From positions 1-6,944 of the forward strand of contig VGMK01000108.1 of the NCBI GenBank assembly GCA_016866375.1: 6,944 bases of DNA. The letters are read 5' to 3'. A program made the translations under genes and the position numbers. This DNA is from Bacteroidota bacterium (GTDB taxonomy: Bacteria > Bacteroidota > Bacteroidia > Flavobacteriales_D > Crocinitomicaceae). Shown in pieces: positions 1-6,835 of the stretch (positions are counted from its first letter, which is position 1; every line of letters starts with the position of its first letter). Under the pieces are notes generated by a model. It searched no databases. It saw nothing but the letters and a program-made list of their open reading frames with translations, and had not been told where the DNA came from.

Positions 1-932
1 CCAAAGCATACCATTTATTGGTAAATGGTAAAGGGACTCCCTATTCCAATGCAGAAATCGCAATTCAAGCGCATTATGATAGAGGAATCACGGATGAGTT
101 TATTGAGCCTTGTTTGCTTTCAAATAAGGGTGTGATTTCTGAAGGCGACGTGGTCATTTGCTTCAATTTCCGAACCGATCGCCCAAGGGAGATCACTACT
201 GTCTTAACACAGAAAGATTTCCCAGAGCTGGATATGAAGAAATTGAAACTGCATTTTTACAGTATGACCAACTATGACAAGAGCTTCCAACATATTCAGG
301 TGATTTTTGAAAAGGACAACCTCAACTTAACCTTAGGAGAAGTTCTAGCGAATCATCACAAAACACAAGTGCGAATTGCAGAGACAGAAAAATACCCACA
401 CGTCACGTTTTTCTTCAGCGGAGGAAGAGAAATCCCTTTTGCAAATGAAGAACGCATTTTAGTAAACTCCCCAAAAGTTGCCACCTATAACCTTCACCCT
501 GAAATGAGCGCGCTTGAGGTCAAAGATAAAATCTGCGCCTATATTCAGGAAAAGAAACCCGATTTTATCTGTCTAAATTTTGCTAATCCGGACATGGTGG
601 GGCATACTGGTGTCTACCAAGCCATTGTGAAAGCGGTGGAAACCGTAGACTCTTGTCTAAAAGAAGTGGTCGAAACGGGACAAGAACTAGGGTATGAATT
701 TCTGGTTATCGCCGATCATGGAAATGCAGATTATGCACTGAATGCAGACGGTAGTCCCAACACTGCCCACAGCATGAATCCCGTGCCAGCGGTTTTGGTA
801 ACCAAAGATGCCTCTATTTCGCTGAATTCAGGGAAATTAGCTGATATTGCGCCTACAATTTTAGACCGTATGGGAATAAATAAACCTCGTGAAATGAGTG
901 GAAGAAGTTTAATTAAACCAGCCTGTTTTTAA
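1..932 (+). CDS. gpmI: 2,3-bisphosphoglycerate-independent phosphoglycerate mutase, C-terminal part (5' end outside window)
   Basis: This enzyme interconverts 3- and 2-phosphoglycerate in cytoplasmic glycolysis and gluconeogenesis, using two Mn2+ ions and a phosphoserine intermediate. The open frame runs from base 3 with residues KAYHLLVNGKG, a family-typical stretch that lies well inside the protein, so the TTG at 18 is not a true start. About 309 residues are present, against roughly 510 in the whole family; the N-terminal part with the catalytic Ser is off the window. Recognisable blocks are FNFRTDRPREIT, RIAETEKYPHVTFFFSGG, SPKVATYNLHPEMSA, NPDMVGHTG, ADHGNAD and TAHSMNPVP. By family knowledge the metal ligands are the Asp at 591 and His at 603 (NPDMVGH), the Asp-His pair at 714-719 (ADHG) and the His at 768 (TAH). 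The C-terminus has the usual LADIAPTILDRMG and EMSGRSLI. The frame is intact and the gene looks functional. The next gene is 173 bases downstream on the same strand, and no clear terminator separates them. Confidence 0.97.
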   Translation, partial: KAYHLLVNGKGTPYSNAEIAIQAHYDRGITDEFIEPCLLSNKGVISEGDVVICFNFRTDRPREITTVLTQKDFPELDMKKLKLHFYSMTNYDKSFQHIQVIFEKDNLNLTLGEVLANHHKTQVRIAETEKYPHVTFFFSGGREIPFANEERILVNSPKVATYNLHPEMSALEVKDKICAYIQEKKPDFICLNFANPDMVGHTGVYQAIVKAVETVDSCLKEVVETGQELGYEFLVIADHGNADYALNADGSPNTAHSMNPVPAVLVTKDASISLNSGKLADIAPTILDRMGINKPREMSGRSLIKPACF

Positions 933-957
933 ACATTATCCTTAAGCTATTTAAATT

Positions 958-1074
958 GCGTGAATTTAAAATCGATGCCCAAGACCGAGGTAAAAAAAAT
1001 GTCATCAACAAATGAGTTTTAATACATTTTACTGTACTTCTCTTTTTAGTTGAAATTACTGCTTAAATTCACGC
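958..1074. repeat. Perfect 12-base inverted repeat with arms 93 bases apart
   Basis: GCGTGAATTTAA at 958-969 is matched exactly, in reverse complement, by TTAAATTCACGC at 1063-1074. The 93 bases between the arms contain an A8 run and no convincing gene. The arms are too far apart and too AT-rich for a simple intrinsic terminator, and no T-run follows the right arm. The element occupies most of the gpmI-MBOAT gap. It could be a long-range stem in a read-through mRNA, a pair of protein-binding half sites, or the ends of a very small degenerate mobile element. No target-site duplication is evident on either side. Apart from this pair, the gap holds only a weak -7-like TACATTTT at 1023-1030 with no matching -33 element. 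Confidence 0.5.
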
Positions 1075-1105
1075 GTTAGATAACCTGAAAAAGACAAATA
1101 CAAAA

Positions 1106-2602
1106 ATGGTTTTTTCCAGTTTGACCTTTATTTATGTGTTTCTTCCGCTGAGTTTGTTGTTTCATTACCTCAGCAGGAATACCCTCTACCGAAATATTGT
1201 ACTTACCGTATTCTCATTAATCTTTTATGCATGGGGAGAGCCGATGTGGATAATCCTCTTGCTTATTAGTTCGTTTTATGATTATTTCAATGGTATTTTA
1301 GTCGAAAGATTTCACGGTACATGGAAGGCTAAATTGTTCTTGGTACTATCCGTGGTTGGGAATTTGGGAATTCTACTCGCATACAAATACGGCGGTTTTA
1401 TATGGGAAAATATCGACTGGATGCTCAAGAATTTCAATGATTGGTTCAATATGTCGCTGGTCACTCCCTTCGAAAAACCTACAAATACTTTGCCTATTGG
1501 AATTTCATTTTACACTTTTCAAACCATATCATATGTCGTGGATGTATACCGCGGAGATACAAAAGCGCAACGGAATCCTTTAAACTTCCTGATGTTTGTT
1601 AGCTTATTTCATCAATTGGTGGCGGGTCCAATAGTTCGCTATGTGACCATTGCTGATCAAATTGAAAACAGAAGGGTTGATTGGAACTTAATCAGCAGTG
1701 GTGTGGGCCGATTTTGTTTTGGATTATTTAAAAAAGTCGTAGTGGCTAATATTGCATCGGAATTGGTGGATAAATATATGATTTACACGTACCATGGTGA
1801 TGGTAATTTTGATCTGTCGAGTTATGAGGCGTGGTTTGGAATCGTGATGTTTTCGGTTCAAATATATTTTGATTTTTCTGGATATTCTGATATGGCAATC
1901 GGACTAGGTAGAATGTTTGGATTCAAATATGATGAGAACTTCAAGCACCCCTATGCCGCACAATCTGTGGCTGATTTTTATCGAAGGTGGCATATTTCAT
2001 TGGGAACTTTTCTCCGTGATTATGTCTATTTTCCATTAGGAGGAGGTCGAAAAAATCGTTACAGAAATATCATCATTGTTTGGATTCTAACCGGATTTTG
2101 GCACGGGGCTTCATGGAACTTCGTGCTTTGGGGATTATATTTCGGTTGTTTTATGGTGCTTGAGAAGTTATTAGAGAATGTATTAAAGAAAACCCCTCGC
2201 ATCATTCGTCATGCCTACACGCTTATTCTGATCGTCTTCTCCCGGGCACTTTTCTATTTCGATTCCTTATATCTGAGCAATACACATTTTGAAAATTCAG
2301 ATTTTAAGCATGAAAGTGATTGGAGTCCACTTTTTGGATTTATGGGTAATTTGTTCAATTCACCGAACGCTGTGAATCCCGCTTTCTATGGTGACTTGAT
2401 GATGCATTTGTATTTCTTCATTTTGGTTATTCTGTTATGTATTCCATGGGATGAAATTTTCACTGAGGAAAATCGTTTTAGACTGAAGGTTGAACGTATT
2501 TTCTATTTTGCTCAACCGGCGGTAAATTTCGCTCTACTGGCTATTGCCACAACCTTATTAGTAAATGCCACACACAATCCATTTATCTATTTCCGATTCT
2601 GA
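1106..2602 (+). CDS. AlgI-like membrane-bound O-acyltransferase (MBOAT family)
   Basis: This is a polytopic inner-membrane protein of 498 residues, within the usual AlgI/PatA/DltB size range. The family carries acyl groups, usually acetyl from cytoplasmic acetyl-CoA, across the membrane for transfer to extracytoplasmic glycans. The N-terminus MVFSSLTFIYVFLPL is a classic AlgI-type start and supports the ATG at 1106, which follows an A-rich stretch without a Shine-Dalgarno sequence. Family blocks in order are LPIGISFYTFQ (from residue 129), QLVAGPIVRY (from 170), QIYFDFSGYSDMAIG (from 252), RRWHISLGTFLRDYVYFPLGGG (around 294-315) and GFWHGASWNFVLWG. His333 in WHG is the invariant MBOAT catalytic His, and His296 in RRWH is also conserved. 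The C-terminus NPFIYFRF is typical of AlgI relatives. The stop codon shares its final A with the next start (TGATG), indicating translational coupling with the two SGNH-type genes that follow. The substrate is not shown by the sequence: peptidoglycan is favoured by the LysM partner, and an exported polysaccharide is the alternative. Confidence 0.95.
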   Translation: MVFSSLTFIYVFLPLSLLFHYLSRNTLYRNIVLTVFSLIFYAWGEPMWIILLLISSFYDYFNGILVERFHGTWKAKLFLVLSVVGNLGILLAYKYGGFIWENIDWMLKNFNDWFNMSLVTPFEKPTNTLPIGISFYTFQTISYVVDVYRGDTKAQRNPLNFLMFVSLFHQLVAGPIVRYVTIADQIENRRVDWNLISSGVGRFCFGLFKKVVVANIASELVDKYMIYTYHGDGNFDLSSYEAWFGIVMFSVQIYFDFSGYSDMAIGLGRMFGFKYDENFKHPYAAQSVADFYRRWHISLGTFLRDYVYFPLGGGRKNRYRNIIIVWILTGFWHGASWNFVLWGLYFGCFMVLEKLLENVLKKTPRIIRHAYTLILIVFSRALFYFDSLYLSNTHFENSDFKHESDWSPLFGFMGNLFNSPNAVNPAFYGDLMMHLYFFILVILLCIPWDEIFTEENRFRLKVERIFYFAQPAVNFALLAIATTLLVNATHNPFIYFRF

Positions 2603-3942
2603 TGATGAATTTAATAAATAGCCTTGTGTTTTTTGCCTCGATCTCTTCGATGGTCGTGATGTACTTTCTTATTGGGGAAAACCGTTCGGATATAGAATTT
2701 CATAATGGAAACGCTTATTTAACTGAGGAAAAAAGAAAATTAACTGTTATGCCTCCATTTACTTTTGAAGATTACATCTCTGGCGATTGGGCAAAAACAT
2801 TTGATTTATTTGTAAACGACAATTTTCCATCTCGCGTATCCTTCATGGAATGGTCTGTTGAATTACGGAAACTTCGGGGAATTGAGGTTGAAAATCAAGA
2901 GAAAATAGTTTATATAAAACCTAAAAATAAAAATCTTCCGAAATTTGATGATCAGGGAAACCCAATTAAATTCCTAGATGATTATGACGAAAGCTATTCC
3001 GGGGGTTTATTAATAATAAATGGTCGTGTTTATCCAAGAAGTGGTGGCAGTACAAAGATGGCTGCGAATTTTGCCCGCATGGTTTCCGAATATGCTGCTC
3101 AACTTGAAGGAGAGGTGCGTGTACTAACAGCAGTGCCTCCATTATCTTCCGCCTTCATACCTGCAGAAGAATATCGCCATTACAATAGTCAGAATCAGCA
3201 ATCTTTGGAGGCCATTCGAAAAAACTTAACCAATGGAGCAATTTTCTGTGATGTGTTTACAGAGTTAAACAACCATGCGGGGGAGCAATTGTACTTTGGT
3301 ACCGACCATCACTGGAAACCTATTGGTGCATATTATGCATACGTGGCTTTCTGTAAAGGCGCTGGATTTACCCCAGTTCCTCTAGAAAAGATGGAAAAAA
3401 GGACTAAAACCAATTTCTTGGGAACGATGTATCAATTAACACAAGATCCCTCGGTAAAGAAAAACCCAGACGTAATGGATTATTATATCCCAAAGGTCAA
3501 GACAGATGCGCTACGTTACAGTGAATTTGGCTTCAAAGGGGTTGCAGCAAAAGTATTTGAGCACGGTTGTTCCGGAGGCACAACCTATTCTACTTTCCTC
3601 GGGGGAGACAGACCTCTAATGAAAATTTCAACCGATGTGAAGAATGGAAGAAAAGCTCTTGTGATAAAAAATTCAATGGGGAATGCGTTTTCTGTTTACC
3701 TAATTAGTCATTACGAAGAGTTGTGGATAGTAGATTTACGTTATTCTAAACAGAATATGATTGAAATTATCAGAACTAATAATATCAATGACCTGATTTT
3801 TGCACCTGGTATGAATCATGTGATGAACCCCAATACGGTAAATATGATGAGGAGATTAGGAACCCAAAGTGGCGTTTATATCCCTCCAAAGCCTTCACCA
3901 ATAGTAGATTCTACGGCGGTAATCCCCGATACTGTACCATGA
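2602..3942 (+). CDS. Membrane-anchored DHHW/AlgX-AlgJ-like SGNH protein, probable O-acetyltransferase partner of the MBOAT
   Basis: The protein has 446 residues and one hydrophobic N-terminal segment (about residues 3-24) that would anchor it in the inner membrane with the rest in the periplasm. After the anchor come ENRS, EKRKL and NDNFPSR, the pattern of DHHW family proteins. The name motif is present as TDHHWKPIGAYYAY, with Asp235, His236, His237 and Trp238. By comparison with AlgX, where Asp and His of a DxHW motif join a distant Ser, the likely catalytic set is Asp235, His237 and Ser358. Ser358 lies in VIKNSMGNAF, where relatives usually have Asp before the Ser; here it is Asn357. YSTFLGGDRPL and ELWIVDLRY are further family marks. 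The start overlaps the MBOAT stop by one base (2602); a second Met codon at 2605 is equally possible. The stop overlaps the next gene by four bases (ATGA). The expected job is to take acetyl from the MBOAT and place it on a periplasmic glycan; this is inferred from AlgI-AlgJ/X systems. Confidence 0.85.
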   Translation: MMNLINSLVFFASISSMVVMYFLIGENRSDIEFHNGNAYLTEEKRKLTVMPPFTFEDYISGDWAKTFDLFVNDNFPSRVSFMEWSVELRKLRGIEVENQEKIVYIKPKNKNLPKFDDQGNPIKFLDDYDESYSGGLLIINGRVYPRSGGSTKMAANFARMVSEYAAQLEGEVRVLTAVPPLSSAFIPAEEYRHYNSQNQQSLEAIRKNLTNGAIFCDVFTELNNHAGEQLYFGTDHHWKPIGAYYAYVAFCKGAGFTPVPLEKMEKRTKTNFLGTMYQLTQDPSVKKNPDVMDYYIPKVKTDALRYSEFGFKGVAAKVFEHGCSGGTTYSTFLGGDRPLMKISTDVKNGRKALVIKNSMGNAFSVYLISHYEELWIVDLRYSKQNMIEIIRTNNINDLIFAPGMNHVMNPNTVNMMRRLGTQSGVYIPPKPSPIVDSTAVIPDTVP

Positions 3943-5408
3943 GAATAATCCTTTTTATTAGTTTGAATTTTTGGGTGTCACTTGTTTTTGCCCAATCGGA
4001 TATTGCGCCAACAGCACTTAAAATAGACACTTCCTACGCATATTTTCAATACCATAATCCACAATTAGGGGCAAAATTATTGCAACATTTTGAGAATATT
4101 GAAAAAGATAAAGTAGTTTTTGTACATTTTGGAGGCAGTCACATCCAAGCAGGAAAGCCAATAGCCGTCGCAAGAACCATTTTACAAGAAAAATTTGGAG
4201 ATGGCGGTTTAGGATTCTTGTTCAACTATAAAGCTGCCAATACCTACGGATCTATATTATACAATACATCCTGCACAGGAAAATGGAGTTCACGAAAAAG
4301 TTATCAAGGAAGATCCGCGGTCTTGCCTATTGGTTTTTGTGGCATGACTCTGGAGTCATATGATCCGCTTGCCACTTTAAAATTTCAACTTAAAAATACC
4401 ATTGCCTCAGATCGTCATACAATCTATGTGTTTTTTGAAAACGATACCATCTCACGTGATGTTGTAATTCAAATAGATTCGGTTGAAATTGGCGATAAGC
4501 ACAAGTTAAATTACTCTCCATATGGCCTAGAGTTCGAATACTCGGAACCGATTCAAGATATTTCTATTAAAATTAAATCTGAAGGGGGCACTAGGTTCAG
4601 ATTTTATGGGCTATCGATTGAGAAAACAGCAAATAAAGGATTTATTTACCACCCTGCAGGTGTTGGGTCTGCTGCTTACCGTTCTTTCCTTGTTTTTGAT
4701 AAATACGAAATACAAGCCGATGTATTAAAACCCGATGTCGCTATATTAGATTTTGGAACTAACGACATTGTGTATTTCAATACCATTGATCCAACATTGA
4801 AAAGTCAAGTTACAAAAACAATTGACAAATTACGCATGCAAAATCCAGAAATTCTTATTGTATTGACGAGCACTCAAGACCTCTATTTCAAAAAACGTGT
4901 GGTAGATGCCTGCCTAACATTTCGTGAATTAATGGATACGCTTGCACGCACAAAAGACTGTTTTTTTTGGAACTTTTATGATCTTTCAGGGGGGAAAAAT
5001 ACGATTCGTGACTGGATAAAAGAAGGGTATGCCCTTTCAGATGGTATCCATTTAACAAATAGAGGATACGAAATAAAGGGTCAACTTTTAGCGTTGAGCA
5101 TTATTCAAACCCTAACTTTTGCTCAAAACTTCCCTATGAGTCAAAAAGTAATATTGGGTAAAAGTTATCAAGACACAACTATTCTAGTTGACAGCACCAG
5201 AAGTATCAGCCAAGAGGAAAAACTCGTGACCGCTAAACCTAAAAAGAGTACTCCCAAAAATAGTTATAAAAACTACAAGGTACGCTCAGGGGATACCCTT
5301 TCAGAGATTGCTTACCGCTACAGGACAACAGTTACAAAGATAAAGAAAGCCAATAAGTTAAGAAGCAACCTCATTCAACCGGGACAGGTACTCAAAATTC
5401 CAAAATAA
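3939..5408 (+). CDS. Secreted SGNH-hydrolase-fold protein with C-terminal LysM domain, probable peptidoglycan O-acetyl esterase or transferase
   Basis: The protein has 489 residues. Residues 1-18 form a signal peptide with likely cleavage at VFA-Q; no lipobox Cys is seen. SGNH blocks are all present: block I as HFGGSHIQAG with nucleophile Ser67, block III as DFGTND with Asn275, and block V as DGIHLTNRGY with Asp368 and His371. Block I reads GGS where the family normally reads GDS. Roughly 200 residues separate blocks I and III. The stretch from about 95 to 240 looks beta-rich and resembles the inserted carbohydrate-binding domain of Neisseria Ape1, a peptidoglycan O-acetyl esterase; that resemblance is inferred from layout. 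A Lys/Ser/Thr-rich linker (about 400-445) leads to one LysM domain at 446-489 (YKVRSGDTLSEIAYRY through LIQPGQVLKIPK), which binds N-acetylglucosamine-containing glycans such as peptidoglycan. The ATG overlaps the previous stop by four bases. Context and LysM together suggest action on acetylated peptidoglycan; whether it adds or removes acetyl cannot be told. An eight-T run at 4961-4968 lies inside the intact frame. Confidence 0.88.
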   Translation: MRIILFISLNFWVSLVFAQSDIAPTALKIDTSYAYFQYHNPQLGAKLLQHFENIEKDKVVFVHFGGSHIQAGKPIAVARTILQEKFGDGGLGFLFNYKAANTYGSILYNTSCTGKWSSRKSYQGRSAVLPIGFCGMTLESYDPLATLKFQLKNTIASDRHTIYVFFENDTISRDVVIQIDSVEIGDKHKLNYSPYGLEFEYSEPIQDISIKIKSEGGTRFRFYGLSIEKTANKGFIYHPAGVGSAAYRSFLVFDKYEIQADVLKPDVAILDFGTNDIVYFNTIDPTLKSQVTKTIDKLRMQNPEILIVLTSTQDLYFKKRVVDACLTFRELMDTLARTKDCFFWNFYDLSGGKNTIRDWIKEGYALSDGIHLTNRGYEIKGQLLALSIIQTLTFAQNFPMSQKVILGKSYQDTTILVDSTRSISQEEKLVTAKPKKSTPKNSYKNYKVRSGDTLSEIAYRYRTTVTKIKKANKLRSNLIQPGQVLKIPK

Positions 5409-5458
5409 TGAACATTAACAAACAATTATAAAATTACAGGCAAACAATTGAAGTTAAA

Positions 5459-5501
5459 CAGCAATTATCACAATATTGCGTTAGCACGAAATAAATTGCT
5501 G
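5459..5501. repeat. 8-base inverted repeat just upstream of the queA promoter
   Basis: CAGCAATT at 5459-5466 and AATTGCTG at 5494-5501 are perfect reverse complements separated by 27 bases. The right arm ends six bases before the -33-like element of the queA promoter. It could be a weak end-of-transcript stem for the LysM gene or an operator-like pair. It is short and AT-rich, so chance is possible. No T-run follows it. Confidence 0.3.
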
Positions 5502-5506
5502 AAACA

Positions 5507-5539
5507 CTTGACATGCCCTAATTCAATATTATATATTTG
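5507..5539 (+). promoter_or_regulatory. Bacteroidota-type promoter for queA
   Basis: The -33 element is CTTG at 5507-5510, within CTTGACA. It is followed after 21 bases by TATATTTG at 5532-5539, an exact match to the Bacteroidota -7 consensus TAnnTTTG. Transcription would begin around 5545-5548 and leave a leader of only about 15 bases before the ATG at 5563, too short for a preQ1 riboswitch. This indicates that queA has its own promoter, separate from the upstream three-gene unit. Confidence 0.7.
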
Positions 5540-5562
5540 CTAACTGAATCTGAACAAAACTT

Positions 5563-6621
5563 ATGAGTAAAATGAAATTATCGGAGTTTAGCTTCGATCT
5601 TCCCCCTGAATTAATTGCCAAATATCCTTCAGAAAATCGCGATGAATCACGACTTATGGTTATCCACAGAGCCACAGGAAAAATTGAGCACAAATTATTT
5701 AAAGACATTATCAATTACTTTGATGAGGGGGATGTAATGATCCTTAACAATTCGCAAGTGTTTCCGGCAAGGATGTATGGAAACAAGGAGAAAACAGGGG
5801 CTAAAATTGAAGTGTTTCTTTTGCGCGAACTAAATCGGGAAAGTTTGCTTTGGGATGTCTTGGTGGACCCTGCACGAAAAATTCGTATCGGGAATAAATT
5901 GTATTTTGGTGACGATGACTCACTTGTGGCAGAAGTCATTGACAATACAACTTCTAGAGGACGAACACTGCGGTTTTTATTTGATGGACCATATGAGGAT
6001 TTCAAAGCAAAAATCACTGAACTAGGAGAAACACCTATCCCAAAATATATCGAACGAGAAGTTGAACCAGAAGATGAATTTCGTTATCAAACTATTTACG
6101 CAAAGGTAGAGGGTGCAGTTGCGGCCCCAACTGCAGGGTTGCATTTTTCCAGAGAATTATTGAAGCGATTAGAATTGAAAGGAATAAATTTTGCTGAACT
6201 AACTCTGCACGTTGGACTCGGTTCTTTTCGTTCTGTAGAGGTGGAGGATCTTACAAAACACAAAATGGACTCAGAGCAGGTAATAATCCCGGAGGAAGCC
6301 GCCGAAATAGTTAATGAAGCTAGACGAAATAATCGACGTGTTTGTGCAATTGGTACCACTACCATGCGTGCGATTGAAACTTCTGTTTCTACCGAAGGAA
6401 ATTTAAAGCAATTCGACGGATGGACCAATAAGTTTATTTTTCCCCCTTACGAATTTAGTGTTGCAGATTCCTTGGTAACCAACTTCCACACCCCACTCTC
6501 TACACTCCTAATGATGATTTCTTCATTTTGCGGACACAAACTCATGATGCAGGCTTATCAGGAAGCAATTCGGGAAAAATATCGATTTTATTCCTACGGA
6601 GACGCCATGTTAATATTATAG
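5563..6621 (+). CDS. queA: S-adenosylmethionine:tRNA ribosyltransferase-isomerase
   Basis: QueA transfers and isomerises the ribosyl part of S-adenosylmethionine onto 7-aminomethyl-7-deazaguanine at the wobble position of GUN-anticodon tRNAs, giving epoxyqueuosine, the penultimate step of queuosine synthesis in the cytoplasm. The 352 residues match the usual length (about 350). Signature blocks are MKLSEFSFDLPPELIA at the start, DESRLMVIHR, DVLVDPARKIRIG, YQTIYAKVEGAVAAPTAGLHF (around 175-195), LTLHVGLGSFR (from 213), TNFHTPLSTLLMM (from 306) and the C-terminal YRFYSYGDAMLIL. All are intact. The start could be the ATG at 5563 or the one at 5572; the latter gives the exact family N-terminus MKLSEF, but 5563 is the first ATG after the promoter. 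There is no sign of an operon with other queuosine genes here. The gene is transcribed from its own promoter and is followed by 214 bases without a gene. Confidence 0.97.
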   Translation: MSKMKLSEFSFDLPPELIAKYPSENRDESRLMVIHRATGKIEHKLFKDIINYFDEGDVMILNNSQVFPARMYGNKEKTGAKIEVFLLRELNRESLLWDVLVDPARKIRIGNKLYFGDDDSLVAEVIDNTTSRGRTLRFLFDGPYEDFKAKITELGETPIPKYIEREVEPEDEFRYQTIYAKVEGAVAAPTAGLHFSRELLKRLELKGINFAELTLHVGLGSFRSVEVEDLTKHKMDSEQVIIPEEAAEIVNEARRNNRRVCAIGTTTMRAIETSVSTEGNLKQFDGWTNKFIFPPYEFSVADSLVTNFHTPLSTLLMMISSFCGHKLMMQAYQEAIREKYRFYSYGDAMLIL

Positions 6622-6676
6622 CCAATAAGTAAGATTATTAGTGAAGTCCTAAACTTGGTTTGAGGGAACTAATTGG

Positions 6677-6745
6677 GATGTTCAGAAGGATATCAAAGGT
6701 TATCACCTAACACAAACTATCGCTACACATGAATAGCTGAACATC
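6677..6745. repeat. 9-base inverted repeat in the gap after queA
   Basis: GATGTTCAG at 6677-6685 is the exact reverse complement of CTGAACATC at 6737-6745, with 51 bases between. A further partial copy, TGAACAT, lies at 6774-6780. A small four-base stem (AGGT-TATC-ACCT) sits inside at 6697-6708. No T-run follows, so it is not a standard intrinsic terminator. It may be part of the 3' end of the queA transcript or regulatory sites for the downstream secreted-protein gene. The rest of the 6622-6835 gap shows no gene and no clear -33/-7 promoter. Confidence 0.35.
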
Positions 6746-6835
6746 GTTAATTTATATCGATTACTCGTAAGTGTGAACATTTTGACTAATTTCTTGTTTA
6801 AGATTTCATTAACAATATTAAACAAAATTTAAATT

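Noticed and set aside
18..20. TTG as a start codon for a short phosphoglycerate mutase
   Set aside because: The frame stays open to the left edge with family-typical residues (KAYHL) before it, and the missing part is the essential N-terminal half; it is an edge truncation.
1023..1030. TACATTTT as a -7 promoter element for the MBOAT unit
   Set aside because: The last base does not match TAnnTTTG and no TTG/TTTG lies at the right distance upstream.
1356..1583. 75-codon + strand open frame within the MBOAT gene
   Set aside because: It lies wholly inside the well-supported MBOAT coding region in another frame and its translation resembles no known family.
4961..4968. T8 runs in the SGNH-LysM gene and, at 6874-6881, in the signal peptide of the last gene, as phase-variation tracts
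   Set aside because: Eight bases is short for slippage switching in an AT-rich genome, both frames are intact, and no other switching feature is present.
5540..5562. preQ1 riboswitch in front of queA
   Set aside because: The leader after the predicted transcription start is only about 15 bases, and no preQ1 aptamer-like pairing is seen.
5529..6428. Three minus-strand open frames (5529-5714, 5715-6017, 6096-6428) opposite queA
   Set aside because: They are antisense to a fully recognisable queA, have no family-like sequence, and no promoter or start context supports them.
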